Shown: positions 8,904 through 17,230 of the stretch, one piece after another
Position numbering within the stretch: position 1 is the stretch's first letter
Layout: each line of letters opens with the position of its first letter
NCBI GenBank assembly: GCA_937895825.1
Contig: CALBKP010000025.1
Location: forward strand, 1-51,456
Source of the DNA: an uncultured Alistipes sp.
Lineage (GTDB): Bacteria; Bacteroidota; Bacteroidia; Bacteroidales; Rikenellaceae
Direction: 5' to 3'
Length of the DNA: 51,456 bases
Notes under the pieces: generated by a model
What the model saw: only the letters and a program-made list of their open reading frames with translations
What the model was told of the DNA's origin: nothing
Database searches by the model: none
Position numbers and translations under genes: made by a program

Positions 8904-8934
8904 TTGCTCGAATAAAATGAGTTTTATAAATTTG
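8904..8934 (+). promoter_or_regulatory. predicted promoter of the cysteine-rich lipoprotein
   Basis: TTG at 8904-8906, a 20-bp spacer, and TAAATTTG at 8927-8934. Predicted transcription starts near 8941, so the upstream in-frame ATG at 8917 cannot be the start and the ATG at 8974 is preferred. Confidence 0.7.
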
Positions 8935-8973
8935 TGGTGTCAAAAACTTTATTTTTACTTAAACTTTATAGCT

Positions 8974-9237
8974 ATGAAGAAGATTTTTGCATTTGCAATT
9001 TTGTTTGCTGCTGTATCAATGGTTGCTTGCGGCGGCGAGCAGAAGAAGGCTGAGGAGGCTCAGGAGGAGGCTCCTGCAACTGAGTGCTGCGCAGAGTGCG
9101 CTGCTGAGGAGGCTGAGGCTTGCTGCGGTGAGTGCACTGAGGGCAAGGAGTGCTGCGAGGAGAAGGCTGCTTGCGAGGGCGAGTGCTGTGGCGAGTGCGC
9201 TGCTGAGGCACCTGCAGAGGAGGTTGTTGCTGAGTAA
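8974..9237 (+). CDS. small acidic cysteine-rich lipoprotein
   Basis: An 87-residue lipoprotein. The start at 8974 is chosen because an earlier in-frame ATG (8917) lies upstream of the predicted transcription start. The signal peptide ends in the lipobox SMVAC. The mature protein is almost only Glu, Ala, Cys, Gly and Lys, with repeated CC-x-EC units (ECCAEC, ACCGEC, ECCGEC). Such paired cysteines in an acidic chain suggest metal binding or redox storage, but no known family is recognised. It has its own promoter and a strong terminator, so it is a single-gene unit. Confidence 0.8.
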   Translation: MKKIFAFAILFAAVSMVACGGEQKKAEEAQEEAPATECCAECAAEEAEACCGECTEGKECCEEKAACEGECCGECAAEAPAEEVVAE

Positions 9238-9259
9238 TTATCTCCGTCAACAAACAAGA

Positions 9260-9289
9260 GAGGCTGACCGTTGGTCAGCCTCATTTTTT
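9260..9289 (+). terminator. rho-independent terminator after the cysteine-rich lipoprotein
   Basis: A perfect 10-bp stem (GAGGCTGACC at 9260-9269, GGTCAGCCTC at 9273-9282) with a 3-base loop, followed by ATTTTTT. It lies between convergent genes. The minus-strand side is followed by TCTTGTTTG, so weak two-way action is possible. Confidence 0.92.
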
Positions 9290-9304
9290 GTCTATGCCAA
9301 TGAG

Positions 9305-10207
9305 CTACTTCACTGGTTTCACCTTGTAGCCAGCAGCCTTGAGCAGAGCGATAACACCTTCATCGCCGGGAAGATGTCCCGCGCCGACGACAAAGAGTGT
9401 CGGAGCCTCGCTCATAACCGCAGGCATAGCCTCAACCCAGCGGTGATTGCGGTCGGTGAGTATCTTTTGGAACTCCTCGAGGGTCATATCGCCACTGAGC
9501 AACTCCTTCTCCGTAAGGCGGCGGATGCTCTTCATATCGTGCGAAAAGTAGGCATCAGTCATCGCCTGCATCTCAGCAAGAGTCTCGGCGTTTTTATCCA
9601 CCAACTCGAGTAGCTCCTCACGCTCCTCCTCATCACTCATCCCGCCATAGAGCAGCTCCATCTGGAACTCCACGCTCTCGAAGCCACCAACAGGCTTACC
9701 AGCTTTTCGCGCCTCCTTCTGGAAGTACTCGTCGATAAGGTTCGTGGCATCAAACTCGGGTGTGAGCTTCATAAACTGCATCATAATCAACTGTATAGCG
9801 AGCACAGAAGGTCGCATACGACCAAGCTGCCCTCCGACCATCGGATTATTTAGGTCGACACCCATAACCTCGCGCATATAGGCATTGATACGCCCCAGCT
9901 CATCCTCAGTAAAGAGGTCAGAGATATGCTTGCCGTCGGGCAACATCATAGCCTCAACCATAAGCTGTTGAGCCTTGCCCATATCCTTGGCATCCACCTC
10001 GCCATACACCTGCTCGACGGTAGCCAGAGCCTCCTTCGCCCCCTTGATCTCGTCGACAAACGACGCAGGAGCAAGATGATATGTACCAATGATATACGAT
10101 GGTTCATCAAGGCCATTGCCCGACACGCGATAGAGCAACTGAGCGTTGGCCGTGCCGATGAACGAGATGGCCAAGAACAGTGTTCCAAATAGCTGTTTCA
10201 TCTTCAT
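9305..10207 (-). CDS. TraB/GumN-family exported protein
   Basis: About 300 residues. I place the start at 10207 (MKMKQLFG): the longer frame from 10231 overlaps the upstream gene and would put a non-hydrophobic stretch before the signal peptide. The signal peptide ends ANAQ. The mature part has the TraB/PrgY/GumN features: an IIGTYHLAP motif (GxxH) soon after the N-terminus, and a second GAGHLPGDEGVIALLKAAGYKV block at the C-terminus. The family has a metal-protease-like fold and is widespread in Bacteroidota, but its substrate here is unknown. It follows the aspartate kinase gene after 7 bases, so the two are likely co-transcribed. Confidence 0.87.
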   Translation of the reverse strand: MKMKQLFGTLFLAISFIGTANAQLLYRVSGNGLDEPSYIIGTYHLAPASFVDEIKGAKEALATVEQVYGEVDAKDMGKAQQLMVEAMMLPDGKHISDLFTEDELGRINAYMREVMGVDLNNPMVGGQLGRMRPSVLAIQLIMMQFMKLTPEFDATNLIDEYFQKEARKAGKPVGGFESVEFQMELLYGGMSDEEEREELLELVDKNAETLAEMQAMTDAYFSHDMKSIRRLTEKELLSGDMTLEEFQKILTDRNHRWVEAMPAVMSEAPTLFVVGAGHLPGDEGVIALLKAAGYKVKPVK

Positions 10208-10214
10208 AATTCCG

Positions 10215-11468
10215 TTATTTTGTACGCACAAAGCGCAGTGAATGAGGCGTTGTCTGCTTGATTATGATGCGCTCATCGAAGGCATATCGGCGATAGAGTT
10301 CGTCATTATAGTAGCGGATGGTCACCATCTCCACATCCTCCTGCTTATCGACATCGAAGCCCTCGGCACGAAGCTCCGAGATGGCATCGTCAATATGCCA
10401 CGATGCATCAACAGCCATATAGAGGTTCACCGCCGAGTTATGCACGAGGTTGATGCGTATGCGGTGGCTGTCGAACGTTGTAAACACCTTGGCGAACTTC
10501 TCCTCCAAGACGAACGACAGGTCGCGCGAGTGGAGGTTCAGAAGCACCTGGTTGTTCTTCTGTATCATAATAGGCTCGTAGGCACGCTCCACGTCGCCCG
10601 TGATAACCGAGCCTGGGGCGTTCTTGTCGCCAAAGGGTCGTACGTATAGCGGTATATTCTTCTGCTGCAACGGCTTAATGGTCTTTGGGTGGATGATCTG
10701 CGCACCGCTATACGCCATCTCGATAGTATCCATATAGTTCAGGCGGTCGAGCTTCTTGGCATCGGGGAAGATCTTGGGGTCGGCATTAAGAATGCCGTCG
10801 ACATCCTTCCACACGCTCATAGACTCAGCATCGAGTACGTGGGCAACGATGGCTGCCGAGTAGTCCGAGCCCTCACGACCGAGTGTCGTCGTGGTGCCGT
10901 CGGGAGCACCGCCGATGAAGCCCTGCCCCACGAATACCGACACCTCGCTATCGGCAATCTCGCGCTTGAGGCGTACGGCCGTAGCCTCGATATTGACGTT
11001 GGCATCCTTGTGTCGCTGTTCGGTGAGGAAAGCACGGCGCATATCCACCCAGCGGTTAGCCACGCCATGGCCATTGAGGTAGTTCGAGATGATGGTCGTA
11101 GAGACCAACTCGCCGAAGGCCACGATGGTATCGTACCACAGCTCGGCATCCGAGGGGCGATAGATGGTGTTACGCACCGTGTTACGCAGCTGCTTGAAGA
11201 GGAGGTCTACCTGCTCGATGGTGACATCCGCACCCATAAGGTCGTCGATGATGCCGCGGTGGTAGGCATAGCTCTCATCTATACGCTCCATGGCGAGCTT
11301 CTCGTTGCCCTGCTGCATGGCAGCAAATACACCCTCGAGGGCATTTGTGGTCTTACCCATCGCCGAGACGATGATGAAGAGGTCCTTCTCGCCGCTCACG
11401 ATGTTATGTAGATTGCGTACGCCCTCGGCATTCTTCACCGAGGCACCGCCAAATTTATATACTTTCAT
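10215..11468 (-). CDS. lysC: aspartate kinase, monofunctional
   Basis: A 417-residue kinase that phosphorylates aspartate, the first step toward lysine, threonine, methionine and diaminopimelate. The N-terminal motif KFGGASV is at residues 5-11. Further blocks are FVGQGFIGGAPDGTTTTLGR with a GSDYSAAIVA stretch (nucleotide and substrate binding) and VDGILNADPKIFPDAKKL. Residues from about 305 on form the regulatory ACT-like region. There is no homoserine dehydrogenase domain, so this is the single-function form. A TAAATTTG box lies 33 bases upstream. The TraB-like gene follows at 7 bases. Confidence 0.95.
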   Translation of the reverse strand: MKVYKFGGASVKNAEGVRNLHNIVSGEKDLFIIVSAMGKTTNALEGVFAAMQQGNEKLAMERIDESYAYHRGIIDDLMGADVTIEQVDLLFKQLRNTVRNTIYRPSDAELWYDTIVAFGELVSTTIISNYLNGHGVANRWVDMRRAFLTEQRHKDANVNIEATAVRLKREIADSEVSVFVGQGFIGGAPDGTTTTLGREGSDYSAAIVAHVLDAESMSVWKDVDGILNADPKIFPDAKKLDRLNYMDTIEMAYSGAQIIHPKTIKPLQQKNIPLYVRPFGDKNAPGSVITGDVERAYEPIMIQKNNQVLLNLHSRDLSFVLEEKFAKVFTTFDSHRIRINLVHNSAVNLYMAVDASWHIDDAISELRAEGFDVDKQEDVEMVTIRYYNDELYRRYAFDERIIIKQTTPHSLRFVRTK

Positions 11469-11500
11469 AGGCTGAATATTTTATCCTTGTTTTATGGCTA

Positions 11501-11508
11501 CAAATTTA
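11501..11508 (-). promoter_or_regulatory. predicted -7 element of the lysC promoter
   Basis: On the minus strand TAAATTTG matches TAnnTTTG. A TTG lies 16 bp upstream (11527-11525), slightly closer than usual. Transcription would start near 11494, about 26 bases before the ATG. Confidence 0.55.
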
Positions 11509-11563
11509 TAAAAAATTTTCAAAACAACATTATCTTGATTTCATATTTTCATAGACTGACATA

Positions 11564-11599
11564 TAAAAAATTCGACGGACAGCCGTAGCCTCCGTCGAA
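11564..11599 (-). terminator. rho-independent terminator after recJ
   Basis: A perfect 9-bp stem (TTCGACGGA at 11571-11579 and TCCGTCGAA at 11591-11599). Read on the minus strand it is followed by TTTTTTAT. It lies 36 bases after the recJ stop and closes the lipA-lipB-recJ unit. Confidence 0.88.
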
Positions 11600-11634
11600 C
11601 TTCTACTCTATGCTCACCCCTCTGGTAAGCAGCC

Positions 11635-13395
11635 CTACCTCTCGGGCTTGATATCCTTGACTCTAAGCTGCTTACTTACCGTGCCGCGGTAGTGGTTCTC
11701 CACGATCTGGTAGCATACCGAGATAGGCTTACCGGCGCGTACCCACTCGTAGTGCGTTGGCTGCTGGAAGGCAATAGCCGGGATGGTCGTGTGCGGCTTC
11801 TGGCGCTGCATAAGATCCATACGCAAGTGGTCGCACTCTACACCTACGAGCTTTGCATCGCCGCGGTTGCTCGTGCCACGCGTCATAAAGACGGGGGCGG
11901 GGTTTCCAGGGCCAAAGGTCTGGAAGCTGTTGAGCTGGCGATGAAACTCATCGGTAATCTCCGAGAAGAGCAACTCGCAGTCGATATCCACCTGAGGCAC
12001 AAGGATACTCGGGTCGATATTCTTCTCCACGTAGTCATTGAAGCGCTTTGTGAACTTCTCAACATTCTCCTCCTTCATCGTAAGACCCGCAGCGTACATG
12101 TGGCCACCGAAGTTCTCCAGCAGGTCGGAGCATGACTCCACAGCTTGGTAGAGGTCAAAGCCCGCAACCGAGCGTGCCGAGCCCGTAACAAAGCCGTTAG
12201 ACTTCGTGAGAACAACCGTAGGACGGTAGTAGGTCTCGATAAGTCGCGAGGCAACGATACCCACGATACCCTTCATCCACTTGGGATTATAGATAACCGT
12301 GCTCTTCATAGCCTTAAGCTCGGGGTTGGCCTCAACGTAGTCGTGAGCCTCCTGCGTAACATTACGGTCGATGCTCTTACGATCCTGATTATACGAGTCG
12401 ATAACCTCGCCGAACTTCGCCGCCTCCTGCTCGTTACCCTCGATAAGAAGGCTCACGGCAGCATGGCCACCCGAGGGTGCTGCGTTCTCATCGTCCTCAT
12501 CCATACGCATACGGCCGGCAGCGTTGATACGCGGGCCGATCTTAAAGACGATGTCGTCGATGGTTATGTTATGACCCTCAAGGCCACAAATCTTGATTAT
12601 CGAAAGCAGTCCCTTCGAGGGCGAAGAGTTGAGCTTGCGCAATCCGTAGTATGCCAAAATGCGGTTCTCGTCCACAAGAGGCACAATGTCCGAAGCGATA
12701 CTCACAACCAACAGATCCAACAGATGCTCGATCTCCGAGAACGGGATGTTGTTGCGTCGTGCATACGCCTCGACGAGTTTAAATCCCACGCCACAGCCCG
12801 AAAGCTCGTCGAACGGATAGGTACAATCCGTACGCTTGGGATCCAATACAGCCACTGCCTGAGGAATCTCCTCGGCAGGTAAATGGTGGTCGCAGATGAT
12901 GAAATCTACGCCCTTTTGCTTGGCATAGGCCACCTTCTCAACGGCTTTGATGCCGCAATCCAGTGCAATGACCAGCGTTACGCCTTTACGTACAGCATGG
13001 TCGATGCTGCGGATAGATATGCCGTATCCATCGACATATCGGTCGGGAATGTAGAACAACAGATTCTTGTGTCCTATCTGGCTCAAAAACTTGTAAACGA
13101 GCGATACAGCCGTTGTTCCATCGACGTCGTAATCGCCATAGATCATAACTGTTTCCTGCTCCTTCACTGCCTTCTCGATGCGTTCCACCGCGCGGTCCAT
13201 ATCCTTCATTAGGAACGGATCGTGCAAGTCGCGAAGCGCGGGCGAGAAGAACTTCTTGGCCTTCTCCACGGTGTCTATGCCCCTCTGAACTAGCAGGTTG
13301 GTAAGCACTGGCGACATACCGAGGCGTGAGGACATAGCCTCCACCACCGTACGGTCGCCCTGTGGCTTGACAACCCATCTTTTCTCTATGGGCAT
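11635..13395 (-). CDS. recJ: single-stranded-DNA-specific exonuclease RecJ
   Basis: A 586-residue 5'-3' exonuclease of the DHH superfamily acting in recombination and repair. DYDVDG (about residues 88-93), the DCG in VIALDCGIKAVEK (146-148) and the DHH triad in ICDHHLP (169-171) form the metal site. GPRINAAGRM and the DHHA1 motif GGHMYAAG appear later, followed by the C-terminal OB-like domain. Length is typical. It starts 5 bases after the lipB stop, so it is probably read through from the lipA promoter, an unusual pairing of lipoate synthesis with DNA repair. A terminator follows. Confidence 0.95.
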   Translation of the reverse strand: MPIEKRWVVKPQGDRTVVEAMSSRLGMSPVLTNLLVQRGIDTVEKAKKFFSPALRDLHDPFLMKDMDRAVERIEKAVKEQETVMIYGDYDVDGTTAVSLVYKFLSQIGHKNLLFYIPDRYVDGYGISIRSIDHAVRKGVTLVIALDCGIKAVEKVAYAKQKGVDFIICDHHLPAEEIPQAVAVLDPKRTDCTYPFDELSGCGVGFKLVEAYARRNNIPFSEIEHLLDLLVVSIASDIVPLVDENRILAYYGLRKLNSSPSKGLLSIIKICGLEGHNITIDDIVFKIGPRINAAGRMRMDEDDENAAPSGGHAAVSLLIEGNEQEAAKFGEVIDSYNQDRKSIDRNVTQEAHDYVEANPELKAMKSTVIYNPKWMKGIVGIVASRLIETYYRPTVVLTKSNGFVTGSARSVAGFDLYQAVESCSDLLENFGGHMYAAGLTMKEENVEKFTKRFNDYVEKNIDPSILVPQVDIDCELLFSEITDEFHRQLNSFQTFGPGNPAPVFMTRGTSNRGDAKLVGVECDHLRMDLMQRQKPHTTIPAIAFQQPTHYEWVRAGKPISVCYQIVENHYRGTVSKQLRVKDIKPER

Positions 13396-13400
13396 AACGT

Positions 13401-14087
13401 TTATTTTTTATATTTAACATTTAAATTTTTCGTTAAGTGGTTGATAAACTTGGGCTTCACCTCCTCCATTGTAACCTCACGGCCAGTGAGTGTAGTGAGC
13501 GAACATACGCCACGATCGGTAAAGCCGCAGGGGTTAATAAGGTGGAACCAATTGAGGTCTGTGCATACGTTCATTGCAAGACCATGCATCGTAACGCCAT
13601 GTGAGGCACGCACGCCAACAGCACACAACTTCGTGAGGCGTGAGCCCTGGGTAATCCATACACCCGAGGCACCCTCCGAACGGTGAGCCTCGATGCCATA
13701 CTCCGCAGCGAGGTCGATGACGCTCTGCTCCAGTGCATCAATATAACGTCGAATACCCAAACCTATTGCGTCGAGGTCGATAATCGGATAGCATACAAGC
13801 TGTCCGGGACCATGGAACGTGATATCGCCACCACGGTCTATATGATAGAACTCCGCACCGAGGGACTTGAGTCGCTCCTCCGTGCAGAGCATATTGCCCT
13901 CATTGCCACTCTTGCCCAAGGTATAAACGGCAGGATGCTCGACAATAAGAATTGTGCCACACGAATCATCGCTGGCAACACTCTTGTCGAGCTTCTTCTT
14001 ACACAACGCATCGAACAGCGAACGCTGCAACTCCCAGCACTCGCCATACGCCATTGTCTGTAAATCTCTGATCTCTACCTCCTGCAT
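13401..14087 (-). CDS. lipB: octanoyltransferase (lipoate-protein ligase B)
   Basis: A 228-residue enzyme that moves octanoyl groups from acyl carrier protein to the lipoyl domains of 2-oxoacid dehydrogenases and the glycine cleavage H protein. The signature RGGDITFHGPGQLVCYPI is at residues 85-102, the conserved lysine in RLTKLCAVGVR at Lys153, and the catalytic cysteine in INPCGF at Cys187. Its first 13 bases overlap the end of lipA, indicating translational coupling. The frame is intact and of normal length. Confidence 0.95.
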   Translation of the reverse strand: MQEVEIRDLQTMAYGECWELQRSLFDALCKKKLDKSVASDDSCGTILIVEHPAVYTLGKSGNEGNMLCTEERLKSLGAEFYHIDRGGDITFHGPGQLVCYPIIDLDAIGLGIRRYIDALEQSVIDLAAEYGIEAHRSEGASGVWITQGSRLTKLCAVGVRASHGVTMHGLAMNVCTDLNWFHLINPCGFTDRGVCSLTTLTGREVTMEEVKPKFINHLTKNLNVKYKK

Positions 14088-14965
14088 ACCTTATTTACAG
14101 CTTCAAGTGCGGCATCGGCCAAATACGACGAACGCACAAGAGGTGCGCTCGCACAATAGCTGAAACCCATCTCGAGAGCTGCAATACGGTACTCTTCGAA
14201 CTTCTCAGGAGTGATATACGCCTTGACAGGATAGTGCTCCTTGGTAGGTCGAAGATACTGGCCGAGGGTGACGATGCTCACACCCACCTCGCGCAGATCG
14301 CGAAGCGTTTGCAGCACCTCCTCCTCACTCTCACCAAGACCGAGCATAAGGCCGCTCTTGGCTACCGCCCCACTTTGTGCTATGTGCTCCAACGTACGGA
14401 GCGATGTGCGATACTTCGCACGTGAGCGCACCTCAGGGGTCAGTCTCTCGACGGTTTCGATGTTGTGTCCCACAATGTCGGGACGCGATGCCAGCACCAC
14501 GTCAATAAGATCGGGGCGGGCATCCATATCGGAAATAAGGAGCTCTATTGTTGAATCGGGATTATCTCTGCGGATTGCCTCCACCGTGCGTGCCCATATC
14601 TGAGCACCGTGGTCTTCGAGGTCGTCACGCGTAACAGATGTAACAACAACGTGCTTCAGGCCCATTAGCTTCACGCTCTCGGCAACCTTATCGGGCTCCG
14701 CCTCGTCGGGAGGCAGGGGTCGACCTGTCTGCGTAGCACAGAAGCGACAATTACGAGTACAAATATCACCCAAGATCATAAACGTTGCTGTACGACGACT
14801 CCAGCACTCCGCCTTATTTGGGCACATACCGCTACTGCATATAGTATGCAGGCAGCGACCCTCGACGATCTGCTCAACGTCCGCTGTATCAGCCGTACTC
14901 CTCAGGCTTATCTTCAGCCATTCGGGCTTTCTCAGATACTCGTATTGTTCACGTACCTTCGGCAT
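14075..14965 (-). CDS. lipA: lipoyl synthase
   Basis: A radical-SAM enzyme that inserts two sulfurs into protein-bound octanoate. I choose the ATG at 14965 (MPKVREQYEY, 296 residues): the earlier in-frame ATG at 15013 lies upstream of the predicted transcription start and adds residues foreign to the family. The auxiliary cluster cysteines are Cys43, Cys48 and Cys54 (CSSGMCPNKAEC). The radical-SAM CxxxCxxC is at Cys69, Cys73 and Cys76. The C-terminal RSSY ligand is present. It is the first gene of the lipA-lipB-recJ unit. Confidence 0.96.
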   Translation of the reverse strand: MPKVREQYEYLRKPEWLKISLRSTADTADVEQIVEGRCLHTICSSGMCPNKAECWSRRTATFMILGDICTRNCRFCATQTGRPLPPDEAEPDKVAESVKLMGLKHVVVTSVTRDDLEDHGAQIWARTVEAIRRDNPDSTIELLISDMDARPDLIDVVLASRPDIVGHNIETVERLTPEVRSRAKYRTSLRTLEHIAQSGAVAKSGLMLGLGESEEEVLQTLRDLREVGVSIVTLGQYLRPTKEHYPVKAYITPEKFEEYRIAALEMGFSYCASAPLVRSSYLADAALEAVNKVCRR

Positions 14966-14992
14966 TTTAAGTTCACTTTTTTCCAATTGATG

Positions 14993-15022
14993 CAAAATTA
15001 CAAAAAATTTCAATTATTGCAA
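14993..15022 (-). promoter_or_regulatory. predicted promoter of lipA-lipB-recJ
   Basis: Minus strand: TTG at 15022-15020, a 19-bp spacer, TAATTTTG at 15000-14993. Transcription should start near 14986, 21 bases before the lipA ATG. Confidence 0.72.
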
Positions 15023-15061
15023 ATTTTTATTAGAAAAAAGTGTCATATCAGCGATATTTAT

Positions 15062-15664
15062 CTACTTCTTGGCGCGACGCCCCAATTCTACATACTCGGT
15101 GTAGACGAGCTCGGTATGGGGATTTGACGACCATATCTCCTGGCGTATACCCTTAGTGCCGTAGCGAAAAAAAAGAAACTTTCGCGGCACACGATGCACC
15201 ACCTGGCGTAGCGTGTCGACCGAGCGCAACGAGTAGCTGAGGCTATCGCCATGCACCCTACCAGCGATGTTACTCCATGCATCGCCATCGGAGAATAGAC
15301 GAACGGTATCGCGCACCGTATCGCGAACGATAATCGTGTCGCGCAGCGTAACGGTGGCATCATAGCGGCTCTCCGTGGCACTCACAGCGTAGCTCTCGGC
15401 ACGACGCAGACGCAATCCGAGCGAACGAATAATTTCGGCATCACGCACCCGATACTCCTTAAACTCCGCAACGCTGAGTTCCAGCGCCACGACGCGTGCC
15501 GCCGACTCGTTAGCCTTCGTGCGATAGAGTGTAACACCCTGTAACAGTGAATACTGATTGTTGCGTAACCGCATGTTTTCATCGTACAGATTACGGATTA
15601 CAACAACGGATACGACAAGTGCTGCGAGGAGCGTAACAGCCCCCCAGAATAGAAACTTTTTCAT
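15062..15664 (-). CDS. DUF6549-type membrane-anchored protein, phage-like
   Basis: A 200-residue protein with one N-terminal membrane helix (about residues 4-24, FLFWGAVTLLAALVVSVVVI), then a helical, probably coiled-coil segment (residues 28-100, SLLQGVTLYRTKANESAARV onward), a TLRDTIIVRDTVRDTV stretch and a C-terminal beta-like part (FLFFRYGTKGIRQEIWSSNPHTELVYTEYVEL). The layout and the TIIVRDTV and SSNPHTELVYTEYVE stretches recall DUF6549 proteins of Bacteroidota prophages, which resemble inner-membrane spanins. No other phage gene is near. Its function here is unknown. A TATCTTTG box lies upstream. Confidence 0.6.
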   Translation of the reverse strand: MKKFLFWGAVTLLAALVVSVVVIRNLYDENMRLRNNQYSLLQGVTLYRTKANESAARVVALELSVAEFKEYRVRDAEIIRSLGLRLRRAESYAVSATESRYDATVTLRDTIIVRDTVRDTVRLFSDGDAWSNIAGRVHGDSLSYSLRSVDTLRQVVHRVPRKFLFFRYGTKGIRQEIWSSNPHTELVYTEYVELGRRAKK

Positions 15665-15689
15665 ACAAGATTATAAGATTAGTGACCCA

Positions 15690-15697
15690 CAAAGATA
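15690..15697 (-). promoter_or_regulatory. predicted -7 element upstream of the DUF6549-type gene
   Basis: TATCTTTG on the minus strand, 25 bases before the ATG. No TTG sits at the expected distance; instead a strong palindrome (15716-15738) occupies that place. Confidence 0.5.
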
Positions 15698-15715
15698 CAC
15701 TCAAAAAAGGGCCCT

Positions 15716-15738
15716 AATTTCTAATCTTTTTAGAAATT
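15716..15738. promoter_or_regulatory. palindrome, possible operator
   Basis: Two perfect 9-bp arms, AATTTCTAA (15716-15724) and TTAGAAATT (15730-15738), separated by 5 bases, covering the -33 position of the promoter above. This is where a dimeric regulator would block or recruit polymerase. No regulator gene is adjacent. A further short hairpin (ACGGTT at 15751-15756, AACCGT at 15763-15768) follows. Confidence 0.45.
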
Positions 15739-15828
15739 GCTAAAAAAGTGACGGTTATCGTAAACCGTAAGATACGAGATGGCGACCCGCCACATGCTAT
15801 TATGGAGATGCAGCTGTGGCACTGACAC

Positions 15829-15872
15829 AAAAAAAAACCGCATAGGCCATACTTTACGTATCTCCCATGCGG
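15829..15872 (-). terminator. rho-independent terminator after the sugar permease
   Basis: Minus strand: arms CCGCAT (15872-15867) and ATGCGG (15843-15838), extended inward by GG/CC pairs with a bulge, followed by nine T residues (15837-15829). It lies 44 bases after the permease stop. Confidence 0.85.
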
Positions 15873-15915
15873 ACTTCTTTACGAAGCGTCGCTAATGCGC
15901 CGCTATAACAACTGT

Positions 15916-17205
15916 TTACTCTGTCTTTATATCCTTATTTACATTCTTCGAACCTATCAAAGCATAGTAGAGCAAGTATGCAAGGCCAGCGACGATCACC
16001 CAATAGCTTGTGAGGTAGCTGCCCGTCCAGTCAACGATACCGTTCTGCAACAGAGGAAGGATACCACCACCGCAAACCAAGGCCATAAAGATACCAGAGG
16101 CCTTCTCAGTGTACTTACCAAGGCCCTCAACAGCGAGGTTGAAGATACCTCCCCACATTACCGATGTACATAGACCGCACAACACCAACAGAGCGGCATT
16201 GATGGGCACCTCAGCCATACCAAAGCCCTCGGTTCCCTTGAATACTGGGAGGTTAACGCTAATTGCGGGATCAAGGAACATTGCGCCAAGAACCAAACAT
16301 AGGCCTAAGAGCGACACCGCACTAAGCATAGCCTTAGCCGACACCTTTGCACCGAGAGCAGCACCTGCCAAACGGCCAAAGAACATCAACAACCAATAGG
16401 TAGCAGCCACCGTAGCAGCAATACCCTCAGCACCAGTCTCTACGCTAAGGCCTCCATTCTGCAACCACTTCTGCAACACGTTGGGAATACCTACCTCAAC
16501 ACCCACGTAAATGAAGATGGCAATAGCACCCAGAACGAAGTGACGGAAAGACATAGGGCCAACCTTCGAGTCGCTCTTCTTAACCTCAGCCGATGTTGTA
16601 TTCTCAGGGATGTTTGTGAAGAGGATAACTACAAATGCCAGGGCGAAGATAGCCAAAGCGATGAACATCAATGGGAACACCTGCTTAATCTTGGCATCAA
16701 CAATACTGGGGACAAAGACACCCGTGAGGAAGATAACGGCCGTACCCATGAACGAGTTGAACGAGCCACCCACCTGTAATAGCTGATTACCACGGTTGCC
16801 ACCACCAGCGAGCTTATTAAGCATGGGGTTAACCACGATGTTAAGCATACACATAGAGAAACCAGCGATGAAGGCACCGAGGAGATATACGCCAAAGGCG
16901 AGGTCGCCTTGCAAAAGGCCAGCGATAGTCTGAACGCCAACACCCGTGAAACCTACCAAAACAGCAGCAAGGGCGGTAAACTTATAGCCACGACGCTGGA
17001 GGAGGTTACCCGCGGGGATGCCCATACATGCGTAAGCAATAAAGTTCGCGAATACGCCGAGCGTACCCATCCAGTTAGCAACATCAAACTGGTTCTTCAG
17101 CACATCACCCATGGGTGATGCAAGATTGGTTACAAACGAGATCATTCCGAAGAGCAGAATCATCACGATAATTGCCAATAGATTACCTTTCTTTTGTGTA
17201 CTCAT
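15916..17205 (-). CDS. MFS sugar permease (FHS family, FucP/GluP-like)
   Basis: A 429-residue, 12-helix major facilitator protein of the fucose-galactose-glucose:H+ symporter family. It has the Bacteroidota-type start (LLFGMISFVTNLASPMGDVLK), NFIAYACMGIPAGNLLQRRGYK (a motif A-like loop) and VNPMLNKLAGG. It would import a hexose across the inner membrane with protons; the exact sugar cannot be read from the sequence. The gene follows the polyprenyl synthase gene after 25 bases, with no terminator between them, so they may share a transcript although no pathway link is obvious. A clear terminator follows. Confidence 0.88.
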   Translation of the reverse strand: MSTQKKGNLLAIIVMILLFGMISFVTNLASPMGDVLKNQFDVANWMGTLGVFANFIAYACMGIPAGNLLQRRGYKFTALAAVLVGFTGVGVQTIAGLLQGDLAFGVYLLGAFIAGFSMCMLNIVVNPMLNKLAGGGNRGNQLLQVGGSFNSFMGTAVIFLTGVFVPSIVDAKIKQVFPLMFIALAIFALAFVVILFTNIPENTTSAEVKKSDSKVGPMSFRHFVLGAIAIFIYVGVEVGIPNVLQKWLQNGGLSVETGAEGIAATVAATYWLLMFFGRLAGAALGAKVSAKAMLSAVSLLGLCLVLGAMFLDPAISVNLPVFKGTEGFGMAEVPINAALLVLCGLCTSVMWGGIFNLAVEGLGKYTEKASGIFMALVCGGGILPLLQNGIVDWTGSYLTSYWVIVAGLAYLLYYALIGSKNVNKDIKTE

Positions 17206-17230
17206 AACTCTATAATTTTATTAACGGTTT

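Noticed and set aside
8917..8973. Longer N-terminus for the cysteine-rich lipoprotein
   Set aside because: It would begin before the predicted transcription start and place non-signal residues ahead of a standard lipoprotein signal.
10689..11411. 240-residue open frame on the plus strand
   Set aside because: Antisense to aspartate kinase, whose motifs are intact; no start context or family.
12145..12882. 245-residue open frame on the plus strand
   Set aside because: It lies fully within recJ on the opposite strand; recJ has clear motifs and this frame has none, so it is a shadow of codon bias.
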